In this document: one piece after another, positions 19,982 through 31,379 of the stretch
Position numbering within the stretch: position 1 is the first letter of the stretch
How the letters are laid out: each line of letters begins with the position of its first letter
From: Theocolax elegans
Lineage: Eukaryota > Arthropoda > Insecta > Hymenoptera > Cerocephalidae
Direction: 5' to 3'
Assembly (NCBI GenBank): GCA_026168455.1
Contig: CM047425.1
Coordinates: 28,062,256 to 28,126,255, forward strand
Length of the DNA: 64,000 nt
Notes under the pieces: model-generated
Databases searched by the model: none
What the model was told of the DNA's origin: nothing
What the model saw: the letters and a program-made list of their open reading frames with translations, nothing else
Translations under genes and position numbers: made by a program

Positions 19982-20489
19982 ATTTAACTTAGATAGTTTC
20001 GGAACTTGTATATGCTCATCAGCTGCCTATCTTTCACATAATACGCGGTTGATTTATTTATAAATAATATTTATTAATTTCATAATTAAGTTTTGCATTA
20101 CAATTAAAAGTACAAATTTACATAAAATGTGCGTGTGTCTTGTATAGTAGATTTTCTTGTGTAATCCTTTAAACTGATAGAAGAACAGTTTGTGATTTCT
20201 TGTTTAATATTAATTTACTACTACATACATAGACTTATATAAAGCTGTAGCGTATACCGATTATTGTTTATTAGACACTTTAAAATTATTTATAAAGTAT
20301 TCGATTTACAATACTTTAGTAATACTTCCTTAATACTTATTGCTTTCAAAAAGAATTCTTTTTTTGCGGACATTCAAGATTTCTTATAGAATACTTTTTC
20401 TCTGAAAGTATGCTTATGGGGTTACGATACTGTTCGTTCTTGTTGTTCGAATTCGTCAAATAGTAAGGTAAATAATACCTTATCGTTAT
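19982..20489. other. Non-coding AT-rich stretch
   Basis: No gene or repeat structure seen. Confidence 0.35.
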
Positions 20490-22178
20490 AATTGTAAAGG
20501 TAAGCTACATACTCTTATGCGTATGAAGCTATACCTTATAACGAGCGCGAGTGACGATCGGAAAAGCTCGTAGGTGATCGGGAAAGCCCGCGCGTAAGCC
20601 GCGTAAGGTCTAATACTGGTCCGACGCGCAAGCTGACTGAGGAGAGTATATATAGAGTTTATGCGAGTCATCGTAGATAGACACGTCGCCGGTAACGCCT
20701 TCCTTGATATTTCGCGGCAAGAGAACAAGAATCGTTATCGCGGATTCTTGCTCGGGTTCTGGGTTTCGCGCCGTGACGAGTGAGTGACTTGGTGGAGTGA
20801 GCGTGCTGGTGTTAAGTGCACAGCTCCAGCGACTCCCAGGAACCTGCGAGGACGGCGAAGTTGCCGCGCGCGAGAGCCCGACGGAGAGAGGGAAAACAGG
20901 CGAAGTCGAACGCATCGACGGGGAGAATCGAGGTTTAAGGTACGTGGTGCACCACTCGCGAGCCGCCGAAGCCGTAAAGACTCTCTCTTTACGGCTATAA
21001 CTTTAAGTTAGGAATCGACGGATCTCGCCTGCGCGCGACGGCGAGGTAGCTAACGGGCGACCGCGTACGCGTGCTAGAAAGAGAGACACCTCGTCGCGAG
21101 ACCTCACGCGGCCTATATACGGCTTTTGTTAAATCTTTGTTCTTTGTTAAACTTTGTTTCCATTTCTTTAACTTGAATAAAATTCATATGTAATCAATAT
21201 CCGAGTACGAGTTTGATTATTGATTACCGGCGTATGTTATTCCCGTTATCCCGAATACCGCCCTCTCCGTTTCAGGAGCGGCCGAGGTAAACTTACCGCG
21301 AATTTATCCCTTTAATTCGCGGTCCTTTTCAGCTCACGACGTTTTAGCTGTACAAAGACGCGAGATCGGCAAGTGATCTCGCGGTTGTTAACGGACATCG
21401 CAACGGTAGGTCGTGCGCGGGGTTCACTGATTTGAATCCGCCGCGCACTCTCGGAGCACCGCCTAGGGAGTATAACTAGGCAGTGCCGTAGCAACCGATC
21501 CCTTTACCCCTACCGACGCGAAAGACTGTACCCCGTTACAACTGGCGCCCAACTCAAAAACCCACTTGCCAGAAGAGACGAAGTAGTTTATCTTCGCCTG
21601 GCTCATCTTGGACCGAAGTCGGTCATAAACTCCCATTCCCACCACCACAGTCCCGGTGGATTTCCCCGCGAGAACGTCAAAAAGTGCGGAGGTACGACTG
21701 TAGGAGAAAAGCCTGTGTCTGCAGTCCGCAGTGTGTATACGTATATGCAGTACACCTCCAAAGTTGGCACTAGACGTAGGGGAGCTTGAGTTTCTGGGAT
21801 TTAAAGCGTGGTGGTGCAAACGCACGGCTATCCCTAACAAGGCTCCCGGTGCTCAGAAAACGGTCTTCTTGACACCGGTCGAGCAGGGACAACCTTCGCC
21901 TCTCTAGCCCAGGTGATCGAAGTGATCAAACGGCTCCCCGAGGGCGTAGGTCGCGTTTGGGTGGGGGATATAACGGGTACGGATTTCGAGTGTCGGCGCA
22001 GGTTAGGTCCCTGAATTATCGGCGACGTTCGTCGATAGGACCAAGTCGACTAGCCGGGATAATTGCGAATGGTAGCGCAGTGGTGAGGCTTCTGCCTCGC
22101 GCTCCCGGGATCGTGGGTTCGCGCCCCGATACCTTCGTTGATTTTTTTATTCCTTATATTCAATCCGTACCCCGTTAC

Positions 22179-22179
<1 letters not shown>
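20490..22179 (+). mobile_element. LTR-retrotransposon remnant (LTR, primer site, deleted interior)
   Basis: GC-richer block. It holds a TATA-like GAGTATATATAGAG (about 20641), an AATAAA-like signal (about 21176) and an apparent LTR end GTACCCCGTTACA at about 21528-21540. Next comes TGGCGCCCAAC, the same primer-binding-site start as in the gypsy element at 24636. GTACCCCGTTACA recurs at about 22167-22179, marking the end of a 3' LTR remnant. The left LTR boundary could not be fixed. No gag or pol remains; the frames here are not protein-like. Confidence 0.55.
22070..22140 (+). mobile_element. tRNA-like SINE segment
   Basis: TGGTAGCGCAGTGGTGAGGC matches an A box with D loop, and GTGGGTTCGCGCCCCG a B box, about 35 bp apart. 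A T-rich stretch follows. It sits inside the deleted LTR element, probably a SINE head inserted there. Confidence 0.5.
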
Positions 22180-22213
<34 letters not shown>

Positions 22214-22216
<3 letters not shown>

Positions 22217-23355
22217 GGTGGTCCATAATTTCCCGATTATTCTGGATCCTTAAAGTTACCCCCCCCCCCCAAAAAAAAAGAAGTTTAATATATGTAAAAA
22301 TACTGCACTTCCGCGTTGACTACGTTAATATATAATTAAGATTTAATAATAGCAATTTTAATTTCAAGATTTTTAAAAAATTGTTGCTATTTCAGGAAAA
22401 AAGACGCTTACGCGGTGCACAATTGATCACGTTTTTTTAAAATAAATACAACCTAGTCATTCGTGTTTATTTCCTTTTTTTAAAATACTTAAAGGTTTTC
22501 CGATAAATTTTGCTAAATAAAATCGGTGTTCTATTTCGTATCTCTGTCTAACAAATTTTTAAAAAATATTCTTATCATTTCTTTACAAAAAATTTCAAAC
22601 TCCGACTGGTAAAATATGTACTAAGATATTCTGTTGAAAAATGTTATGGGCAAAGTTTTAATGCTACAGATAAATATAAATATACTTATAAAAATATTTT
22701 GAACAAAGTTAAGATATTACAAGTTCTAATGATAAAAATAGAAAATTTATCTCACCAATGAAATTCTTAATAGCATACAGAAGAAGGAAAATTTTTTCAA
22801 ATATTTTTTAAGCCTTAGTACTTTTTCTTTTTCCATGACGATTGTCAGAGCTTTAATGCCCTCATTATAAATTTTTTCTGAATTATTAAAAATCTCTACA
22901 GCAAAATATTTCTCTCGATTAATGTCATACAAGCATTCCAAAAAATTACGTTTATCATTTTCAATAATTCTATTACCATAACCATCTATATCTAAATTTG
23001 ACTTAATTAAAATTTTAGCTTGCTTCAATCTTTTTCTTGTAAATTTATAATGACTATAGAGACATCCACGAGTTTGGGTGGCTTGTTAAGTCTCTGTACT
23101 TGATTGATACAGTATATAAAAAATAATAATAACTTTAACAAAAGCATCAGAGCTAATTCTGTAAATGTTTCAAGAATTTTTTAAAGATACTTTTTAAACA
23201 TTAGGATACATGGAACGTGATGAAACAAAAATATTTTTAAATTGTAGAATAAAAAAAATGAAACTTGGTACAAAATAATAAAGTTGAAGTTATATTATAT
23301 AAGTTGTTAAGAAGTTAATTATTATATAAAATAGTTTTAAATTATTTAAAATGTA
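22214..23355. other. Non-coding AT-rich stretch
   Basis: It follows a (TA)n run (22181-22213) and contains a C-run/A-run near 22259-22279. A 93-codon leftward frame at 22747-23028 is Lys-rich and has no recognisable motif; it could be an unknown exon, but nothing supports it. Confidence 0.35.
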
Positions 23356-23365
23356 TATCAATCTT

Positions 23366-23580
23366 TAGGCCTGCGATGGCTCGGTCGGTAGGGCGTCGGG
23401 CTCGTAATCTGGAGGTCCCAAGTTCGATTCCCGGCCCCGGCCGATTGATACAAGCACCACTGGCGAATGTATTTTCACCAAGTGCTTTCTTCACCAAGAC
23501 ATCGTATGACCTCCGTCGCTGATTAGCACCGGTTTAGGAGCATAAAAAGAGCGACATTAAAATAAAAAAAAAAAAAAAAA
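23366..23580 (+). mobile_element. Complete tRNA-derived SINE with poly-A tail and target duplication
   Basis: A 215-bp element. The head has TGGCTCGGTCGGTAGGGCG (A box) and AAGTTCGATTCCCGG (B box). A unique body follows (AAGTGCTTTCTTCACCAAG) and then a pure A tail at the 3' end. Flanked by the direct repeat TATCAATCTT at 23356-23365 and 23581-23590. The intact duplication shows a recent insertion by target-primed reverse transcription, using an autonomous non-LTR partner that cannot be identified here. Confidence 0.92.
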
Positions 23581-23899
23581 TATCAATCTTACTTACGAAT
23601 AATTAATTTGGTCTTGGCTTATTAAGTGTAAAATTATTATATTTTTTCTTTTCTAAAATATTAGGTTCATTCAGAAAGCGAAATAAATTATTATTTTTAA
23701 ATATAAAAAATCTACAAATAATTTTTAAAAGTTGACTGAAATTTACTTAAAATGTACGATACGAAATGAAGAAGATATAAGTCAATATGAAATGTACATG
23801 AAACTGTATCTTCTGTAATTACATACTCTTGCTCAGTATTTATTTGTTGGACAGTAGCAATGGTTACATTATTTTTTGATTTAAATCAATTAATTAAAC

Positions 23900-24635
23900 T
23901 GTGACGAGTGACGATAGCGCGAGCCACTCGTCATGGTTCTCCGTCGCGAGGCCCGTACGGCCGTCAGAGAAGACCGCGCGGAATACGGAAGTGAGGGGGA
24001 ACGGAGAGAATCGGTGAGAGATATTCTCGTGTGAGCCGCCGAGCCGGAAGGTCCTCGGAGATATTGGAGCGACGCCGCCGTCGACTACGTAGTACTACAC
24101 TCGAGACACGAGGAGATTTACACCGACGAGTACCAGGTTAGAGGTTTCTCCCTCCCTACGAGGATAACATACTCGGGTAATTCTCGCGCACTCTCTTCGC
24201 GCTGCGATCCCGCGTCCGGGTTATAACCCCCCGCGATTGCGCCCAGGCCGCCCGGACAATTGTGTTATTTCACGCGTTCGCGAGCTAACTATTATATTGT
24301 AATACTGATTAGTGAATAAATTTGAATTTCATTTTATCTTTTGATTCGTATCATTTCGATATCCCGTATTCACCCAGGAATCCCGATCCTTAGTTTGATA
24401 AGCAGACGAGCCCGCGGTATTCGTCTGCCAATCCTAAATTCGTACTTCCGGAAGTGGGCTCACTCTTCCCATATCAACGTACACGGTAGCTGTTGAGGTA
24501 TCGGCGAGCCGTCGACGAAGCGCACGAGAGGTCCGATCGCGCGCGAAGGTAAGTTCGTCACGCGCGATCTCGGGGTTACCCCTACTCACACTATCTCCGT
24601 GCATTATTCGGTAAAACCCGACATGCACCGTTACA
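23900..24635 (+). repeat. Gypsy 5' LTR
   Basis: Begins TGTGACGAG and ends ACCGTTACA, with an AATAAA-containing stretch near 24315 (GTGAATAAATTTGAATTTC) that recurs in the 3' remnant. Length 736 bp. Confidence 0.85.
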
Positions 24636-24653
24636 TGGCGCCCAACTAGTTAG
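24636..24653 (+). promoter_or_regulatory. Gypsy primer-binding site
   Basis: TGGCGCCCAACTAGTTAG directly follows the LTR end. TGG complements the CCA end of a tRNA; which tRNA primes cannot be decided by eye. The same TGGCGCCCAAC occurs next to the LTR remnant at about 21543. Confidence 0.7.
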
Positions 24654-25895
24654 CACTGGGCATACGGGATTATAGAAGAAAATTTGGTATTTTCTTTCTA
24701 ACCGGGTACCTCACTAAACGGAAAATTAAATATATCGAGTAGTGAAAACGTCAAGGCCAACGTATTTCGCGAAGAGAGTATCGAGCGCGCGTGCGTTTTG
24801 TAAACAAAGTGAGTTGTTTAGTAAGTGCGAGAGAGAGAGAAAATAAAATTTGTTTTTACTTTCTCGCACGGATAAATACGCATGTTCGTACTTTACGAAT
24901 ATTGTTTCTTTATTGTACACCTTTTTAAGACAATTTAGAATCAACGTTTCTTTAATTATTTATTGATTTTTTTTTAAATAACATTCCGCTCTCACACTTA
25001 CTACACTATCTTGTATAGCGAACAAGATAGTAAATTCGGTTCAGTGTGAGCGTTATATATACAGTTACATTAGCGTTATATTTATATTACACATGTCTTT
25101 GTAGTCGATTGTTGTTACGTATTTATATAACAACCAAACCATTACTTTTCGGGAACTCTCCATTCATTTATTGTTTTCTTTAGTGATTATTCCATATTAC
25201 CTTTCTTTTTTTTGAACATTTAATTGTGTAATAATGTTAAATAGTTACCATAAATTATTTAAAAGTAATTACGAATAAGCAATTATATGTATGTACAGAC
25301 GTATATATATATAAATAAAAATAATTATACATTTATTTAAAATTAACGCCATTCCGCTCACGTTTGAAACACGGATATCGCGTATTTAAATTATTATTTT
25401 CTTTTCTATTATCACTTCTATAAAAACTTAGGTATATAAATCGAATAATCTATGTTCCTCATAATTTTGAATTTTATAAATTAATTTGCAATTGAAAAAT
25501 TTACAAAATAACCTTAATTTTTTTTTGTTATAATGAATTGTTAATTTTTACTTTATTTTTGTTGTACAAGTAAAAAGTAACAACCCTGGTTCCCGTTCAG
25601 TACAAACGCTTTTTTCACTTCGATAGTTCGCCGTAGCTATTATTTAATTAGCGCAACTATTTTGAAAATAAACAATAATATATTTTCCCTTTCTTTCTTC
25701 ATATATATAATAAGATATTTATATTTCGACGGTCCTTTTCGATTACGAACTATTTAGTTACGGAACTATACCAGCGTATTCGCTCCTTAGAATTCCTTAA
25801 TATATATTTTCATTTCTTGCGAACATACACACTGACCGACAAATTTGTACACGCGCATCATCATATCTGGTCACCGAGAAATCGAACAATGGCTC

Positions 25896-27767
25896 ATGTA
25901 CCTAGACGACGATACTAGGACAGACATGATGACTAGCTTGGAGCTAATCACATCGGGTAGCCGCATCGAGCAGTGCGCCCGATTTTATCGATGGCTCAAA
26001 GGCGACTACGTCCCGGCGGACTTCCAGCCTACAGAGGCGGAAGACGAGAATGAAGTATATACACATCGCGTGTATTTGAGACAAGATTTGATCCAACAAA
26101 CTTGTCAAGAACGGTCCAGTTCGACTATACTGGGACAGGATTACGATTCCAATAGAACACACCCGCTTAGCATCTTACTAGATGAAGCCGGTAGGGACCA
26201 TGATTACATAATACCACAAGCTGGCACTAACGGCAGTGCCAACACCCAGAGAAACCCCTCGCCAACGCACTCGGTCAACCGAAATACGAGGTCGGCGACC
26301 GACAGCGAAACCGAATCGCCGAATATCGGATTACGAAACGACGTCCAGTCGGGCGAGACCATGTCACTGGACGGTCTCGAAGGCGAATGGTTTAACCTGC
26401 CAGTAAGCTTTATAAATTATTTGCAAAGCTTACATGAGCAAATCAAAATTCTGTCAACTCAGATGACTGAGTTACGGAGTAGCTCACTAAATAACAGGCA
26501 AGGCATCGCGTCGAGCACTCGCATTGATAATGCAACAGAGAGTGCACATATTGGGCCCGACCTAGGGGCCCAACACCAAGATAGACACCAGAGGCAGCAA
26601 GTGAATATCCAAGATACATTCACATGCAATTATTACGACCAGAGGTGAACGATTTTATCGCAACCCGCGAACTTAGGTCACTCTCAAAGTCAAACCTCAC
26701 CGTTGCGTGAATCGTGGAATCACACGCAACAACCCTGCAACAACCATACCCGATCTGCACAAAATGCAACTAGATTGCAGCGTTCACACTGCGCCAGTTG
26801 CACCTGTGGTTCGATACCACAGTTTGGAAATATCGGCAACGCCTGGGAGGGGGGGAACCTCTCCAGCGGCGCATATAGAGCAAATATGCACCACTCGCAG
26901 AGCAACGGTGGATCGACAAATACACGGGATATCGGCAATATAGTTCGACGATGGAACGTGCGATTCACCGGCGAACCAGATGATAGCATTGATCTATTCA
27001 TCACAAGGGTAGAAGAATGCAGGACATTAGCAAGGCTTACAGACGAGCAGTTAATACCCGCACTAGCCGAACTAATGATCGGTGTCGCGTCCACGTGGTA
27101 CCGCGATTATAAAGACCAGTGGACGACGTGGCAGGAGTTTTTCCACGAGGCTAGAGATTGGTACGGCATGGACCGCCGTTACCATCAAAGACTAGCGAGC
27201 GATGCGAACCGACGAACCCAAGGGAAAGGCGAACCCGTGCGCAATTATATAACGTGCTTAGGTTCGATGCTACGAAAACAACAACCAATCCCGAGCGTAA
27301 GTCAACAATTTGACTTACTACATCGGAACATGCTGCCTGAGTTACAGCGTATGTTAGAACATAACTCATGCCGAAGCATCCGAGACTTGCTCGAAAAGGC
27401 ACGCGACGCCGAGCTAACGCTGGAGGCCGAGATATCATACCAACCTCCGCCTCCTCCAGAGAAGATGTTACACCCTGATCTAGGATTCAAACCGAGGACA
27501 GGGAAACCAAGTCAAGATCCTCCTAGTCGACCTAAAGTGGCTGCAACCGAAACAACCACTAAAAAGACCGACCGTTCGTTAGTCGAGCTAATGGCTGAGA
27601 TGCTCAAGGAGATCCGCTCCTTGAAAACGAGTTCAGCGGAGCGACTAAACTCCCGACAGGGTAGCGGGAAGAATTACGTTCCGTTCAACAAAAGCCGAAC
27701 GACTCTCGTTCGACTAAGGGAGGAAGTCCCGCTCAGAGTAAGCAAGGCTCGGGACAGAGTAACATGA
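25896..27767 (+). pseudogene. Gypsy Gag with one in-frame stop
   Basis: A single frame runs from the first in-frame ATG (25896, MYLDDDTRTDMM) to the TGA at 27765, interrupted only by TGA at 26646-26648. The N-terminal half is hydrophilic. From about 26935 it matches the retrotransposon Gag (capsid) domain, with RWNVRFTGEPDDSIDLFI, TWQEFFHEARDWYG and GKGEPVRNYITCL landmarks, followed by a helical C-domain and a Pro-rich EISYQPPPPPEK. Gag assembles the virus-like particle in the cytoplasm. A non-AUG opening at 25845 is possible but not needed. The lone stop may be a degenerative mutation or a suppressed codon; I favour mutation. Confidence 0.85.
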
Positions 27768-27928
27768 GTAAGAGAGTAGACGACGGACGAAAGTCTCCCC
27801 CGAATAAGAAGAAAGACTTCGGTAGAGAGAACGTCCCAAAGGAGGTATACTGTTTCGGATGCGGCATGCCAGGTCATTTCCGATATAACTGTCCGAAATG
27901 CACGGGAAACGGGAAGGGGAAAAACCAA
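27764..27928 (+). CDS. Gypsy nucleocapsid zinc-knuckle ORF
   Basis: A 54-codon frame whose ATG overlaps the Gag stop (ATGA at 27764-27767). It contains a perfect CCHC knuckle (CFGCGMPGHFRYNC) after a Lys-rich start (MSKRVDDGRK). In related elements this knuckle is the C-terminus of Gag, so the change of frame is either a programmed shift or an indel. It ends at a TAG before the protease region. Confidence 0.65.
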
Positions 27929-28079
27929 TAGGGGTCTCAACGGCCTTTCCCCCGTGTAAAGAGGCCGCAAAAGAACGAGACGTTCGACACAACGAGGAGA
28001 ACGCAGTTGCCGCAATCGTATCGACGGAAGAATATAATAAAACCGGTAGGACGGAAGGAAAATCGTCCGAGGACGTCTC

Positions 28080-30365
28080 CGCTAGTGTAGAGTCGGACCA
28101 GGACGTAGGACGCTGGTGGCTACAGGTAAACGTAGGACCTTACCGCTTAAGAGCGTTGTACGACCCCGGAGTATCGCCCTCCTGATTGCCAATGAATTAG
28201 GTAAATCAGTACGACCTGATAGCGGGAAGGGAGCAAAACTAGGAGACGGACATTTCTCTCCTGTCACGGGTTATACCTACTTGCCGTTTGAGGTCGCAGG
28301 TATAAAATACGACCTCAAAATAGGTATAATGCCACACTTAGACGCTGATTGTTATGTAGGCGTAAATTTCATTAAGAAGTTTAATGCGATCCTCTTTCCA
28401 CAAGAGAACCGCTTGCTTTTTAAAGATGAGAAGAGATCAGTCTCCTTGGAGTTGGCGGGCGTGGACTTCCTGTGTATAGCATCTCTCAACTCAATCGGCT
28501 TAGCGGACGCGCTACCCGCCGAGAGAGAGCAACTCCGAAAATTACTAGACCGGACGCTGGGACCGGGTGGCGGTCCTATCGGATGCACGAACTTGGCAGA
28601 GCACACAATCGATGTAGGATCAGCTCGCCCAATCAAGCAAAAGTGCTATCCAGTATCCAAGGCTATTAACGATAAAATGAAGGAACAGGTTAACGAAATG
28701 CTTGCTGCGGGCATAATCGAATCTTCGGCTAGTAGTTGGTCTAGTCCTGTGGTCATGGTCTGTAAGGATAATGGCAAATATAGGTTCTGCATCGATTTCA
28801 GGAAAATCAATGCAGTAACTAAGCCGGATGCTTATCCCCTCCCGAATATGGATAGCATCCTGCGCAAGTTACAAAGTGCGCGATATATAAGCACGCTGGA
28901 TCTGAGTAGCGCGTACCACCAGATCCCCCTGCGTGCCGACTCTCGCGAGATAACGGCTTTCACGGTACCAGGGATGGGCCTGTACCAATTTACGCGAATG
29001 CCTTATGGACTCAATAACGCTGGTGCGACGTTCCAGCGGCTGATAGACTGTATCATCGGTCCTAGCCTCGAACGGTACGTATACTCCTATCTCGATGACG
29101 TGATAATAACGTCCGAGACTTTTGAGGAGCACGTTAAGTTACTTGAGACGGTCCTATTGCGAATCAAGGAGGCAGGGCTAACTGTTAATCGCGAGAAAAG
29201 CGTATTTTGCCAGGAAGAGGTAAAATACCTTGGGGTACTAGTGAACCGCGGCGGTTTCCGGCCCAACCCATCCAAGATTGAGCCGATATTAAACTACCCA
29301 GCTCCTAAAAACGTTAAGCAGCTGAGGAGGTTCCTAGGAATGGCGTCGTGGTATCGGAAATTCCTAAAGGATTTCGCGACGATCGCCGAGCCCCTTACGT
29401 CTTTAACGAAGAAAGACCGTAAATACGTATGGCAAGCGGAACAACAGACCTCGTTCGAGCAATGTAAGATGCTCATCGCGACGGCCCCGGTCCTACACCG
29501 TCTTTCGTTTGACGAAATGTTCGTGATCCAATGTGACGCAAGCGACACAGGACTCGGAGCGGTGTTGGTACAAAATATAGACGGAGAGGAGCGCGTGCTC
29601 GAATTTGCGAGCCGCACGATGACCGACAGCGAGAAGAATTATAGCGTCACAGAGCGAGAGTGTCTCGCTCTCATCTGGGCCATTCGCAAGTTCCGCGCGT
29701 ACGTCGAAGGTTATAAGTTCAAGGCTATAACCGTCCACTCAAGTCTCAGGTGGTTATGCAATCTGCGTAATCCGACGGGCCGCCTATCTCTTTGGGCCCT
29801 GGAGCTACAAGGGTACGATTACGAGGTAGAATACCGAAAAGGAGCACTCAACCACGTGCCCGACGCACTCTCTCAGATGAGCGAGGGAGACGAGTTATCG
29901 GTCAGCGCGGTGACCGGGAGTCAAGAGACTACTGATGAGTGGTACCTGGGCCAATACAACAAAGTTACGAAAAGCCCTAGTGATTTCTCCAAATGGAAAA
30001 TCATAGCGGGGAGGTTGTATACATATCGCCCCGATGCAATGCTGTCCGCAACACTCGGTGACGACGAAGCATGGAAGCTCGTCCTCCCGATCGAGAAGCG
30101 TGCACTTGTTCTAATACAAGGACACGACGAGCGCACGGCGGGTCACCTAGGTAGGGAAAAAACATATAAGCGTATTGCCTTGTCCTATTATTGGCCACGC
30201 TTATACCGGGATGTAGCCGACTACGTCCGATGTTGTTTGATCTGCCAACAATGCAAGGTCGAACAACGCCTACCTGCAGGACTAATGGAACGCCGGACCA
30301 TCGAACGGCCCTGGGAAGTTGTCGCAGGGGACGTTATGGGTCCATTTCACGCGTTGACGAGCTAA
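28080..30365 (+). pseudogene. Gypsy Pol: protease, RT, RNase H, truncated integrase
   Basis: The protease starts in one frame (LRALYDPG, a D-P-G variant of the catalytic D-T/S-G, about 28154) and continues in the frame opening at 28116 (ALLIANELGKSV), so a frameshift splits it. The long 28116-30365 frame then carries RT (FCIDFRKINAVT, LDLSSAYHQIPL, MPYGLNNAGATF, catalytic YSYLDD), RNase H (QCDASDTGLGAVL, VTERECLALIW, NHVPDALSQ) and the integrase HHCC zinc finger (H in GHDER, H in AGHLGR, CCLICQQC). Integrase ends after the first catalytic Asp (VVAGDVMGP) at a deletion joined to LTR sequence. RT and RNase H look intact; integration functions are lost. Confidence 0.9.
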
Positions 30366-30677
30366 CTATTATATTGTAATACTGATTAGTGAATAAATTT
30401 GAATTTCATTTTATCTTTTGATTCGTATCATTTCGATATCCCGTATTCACCCAGGAATCCCGATCCTTAGTTTGATAAGCAGACGAGCCCGCGGTATTTG
30501 TCTGCCGATCCTAAATTCGCACTTCCGGAAGTGGGCTCACTCTGGAGCCCATATCGACGAAGCACACGAGAGGTCCGATCGCGCGCGAAGGTAAGTTCGT
30601 CACGCGCGATCTCGGGGTTACCCCTACTCACACTATCTCCGTGCATTATTCGGTAAAACCCGACATGCACCGTTACA
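30360..30677 (+). repeat. Gypsy 3' LTR remnant
   Basis: From GAGCTAACTATTATATTG it copies the 5' LTR from about 24280 to the ACCGTTACA end, with an indel of about 40 bp near 30545. The first half of the LTR is absent. The short shared text CACGCGTT...GAGCTAAC at the junction suggests microhomology-driven deletion. Confidence 0.85.
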
Positions 30678-30681
30678 AAAC

Positions 30682-31107
30682 ATTATTTAAAAGTAACCTC
30701 CCTTTATACAAATTGCATTTTAAAATAAAATCTATTAATATATGTTCTTTGCTAACACAAACAAATATTTCTTGAATTTTAGTTGTTTTTAAAGTGACGT
30801 ATCAGAAAAAATGTAACCCAAAACGAGTATAATATTTTTCTTTACAAAGAAGTAGTAATTATTTTAAAAAGTGGCTCTGTAACGGTGTAGACTATGGAAA
30901 GAAGAGAATATTATCAAAATTTGACGTAAATACATTAAGAATTGACTGAAAAAAGCTTTCCGGCAGATTGACGAAATGAAAATCTCGGCCATTTGTAATC
31001 ACTTTTACATAATTATAAATTTGTCACTATATTCCATTTATTATTATGTACAAGGTTACAGCTAGCTTTTTTCGATACTTTATAGATAGTTTATACACAT
31101 TTTTTAT
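30682..31107. other. AT-rich spacer, no gene seen
   Basis: Host-like sequence between the gypsy insertion and the 3' tail of the non-LTR element. No motif recognised. Confidence 0.35.
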
Positions 31108-31216
31108 TACCTAAGAGACAGAGAATGAGAGAGAGATTGAAGAAGTTTTATTTTTGGCTAGGAAATAATTTAACCTTAAGGCATGTTACATAAGTATTTA
31201 CAATACATCATTAAAA

Positions 31217-31330
31217 TTTAAAAATACGACAATATAAACATAATCGAATGACCGAGTTTAAAAATACAACAAAATAAACAGAATCGAGTAACCGAGTTTA
31301 AAAATACAACAATATAAACATAATCGAGTA
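31217..31330. repeat. 40-bp tandem repeat, 2.8 copies
   Basis: Units begin TTTAAAAATAC and end ACCGAG: 31217-31256, 31257-31296 and a partial 31297-31330. Located in the 3' UTR of the leftward non-LTR element. Direct tandem units with no spacers, so not a CRISPR array. Confidence 0.85.
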
Positions 31331-31379
31331 CGATATAAACATAAGTTTCATTTTCTAAACACTTACTGCCTAAACTAAA

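Larger units (their letters stand above)
23900..30677 (+). mobile_element. Ty3/gypsy LTR retrotransposon with 3' deletion
   Basis: The 5' LTR starts TGTGACGAG and the final LTR ends CGTTACA. The whole insertion is flanked by the 4-bp direct repeat AAAC (23896-23899 and 30678-30681). Order: LTR, primer site, leader, gag, zinc knuckle, protease, RT, RNase H, truncated integrase, LTR remnant. Integrase stops near 30360, where sequence jumps into the middle of the LTR, so an internal deletion removed the rest of integrase and the first half of the 3' LTR. Remaining LTR sequence is close to identical between ends apart from an indel of about 40 bp, suggesting a fairly young insertion. Confidence 0.9.

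Noticed and set aside
21312..21840. Leftward ORFs in the LTR remnant
   Set aside because: GC-rich LTR and leader sequence gives chance open frames; no motif and opposite to the element's direction.
23366..23440. Functional tRNA gene
   Set aside because: A/B boxes are good, but the body, A tail and target duplication show a SINE; acceptor-stem pairing is poor.
26720..29738. Many antisense ORFs opposite gypsy gag and pol
   Set aside because: Shadows of the real Gag/Pol coding strand.
31217..31330. Regular 40-bp repeats as a CRISPR array
   Set aside because: Repeats are directly adjacent with no spacers and lie in a retrotransposon 3' UTR of a eukaryotic genome.
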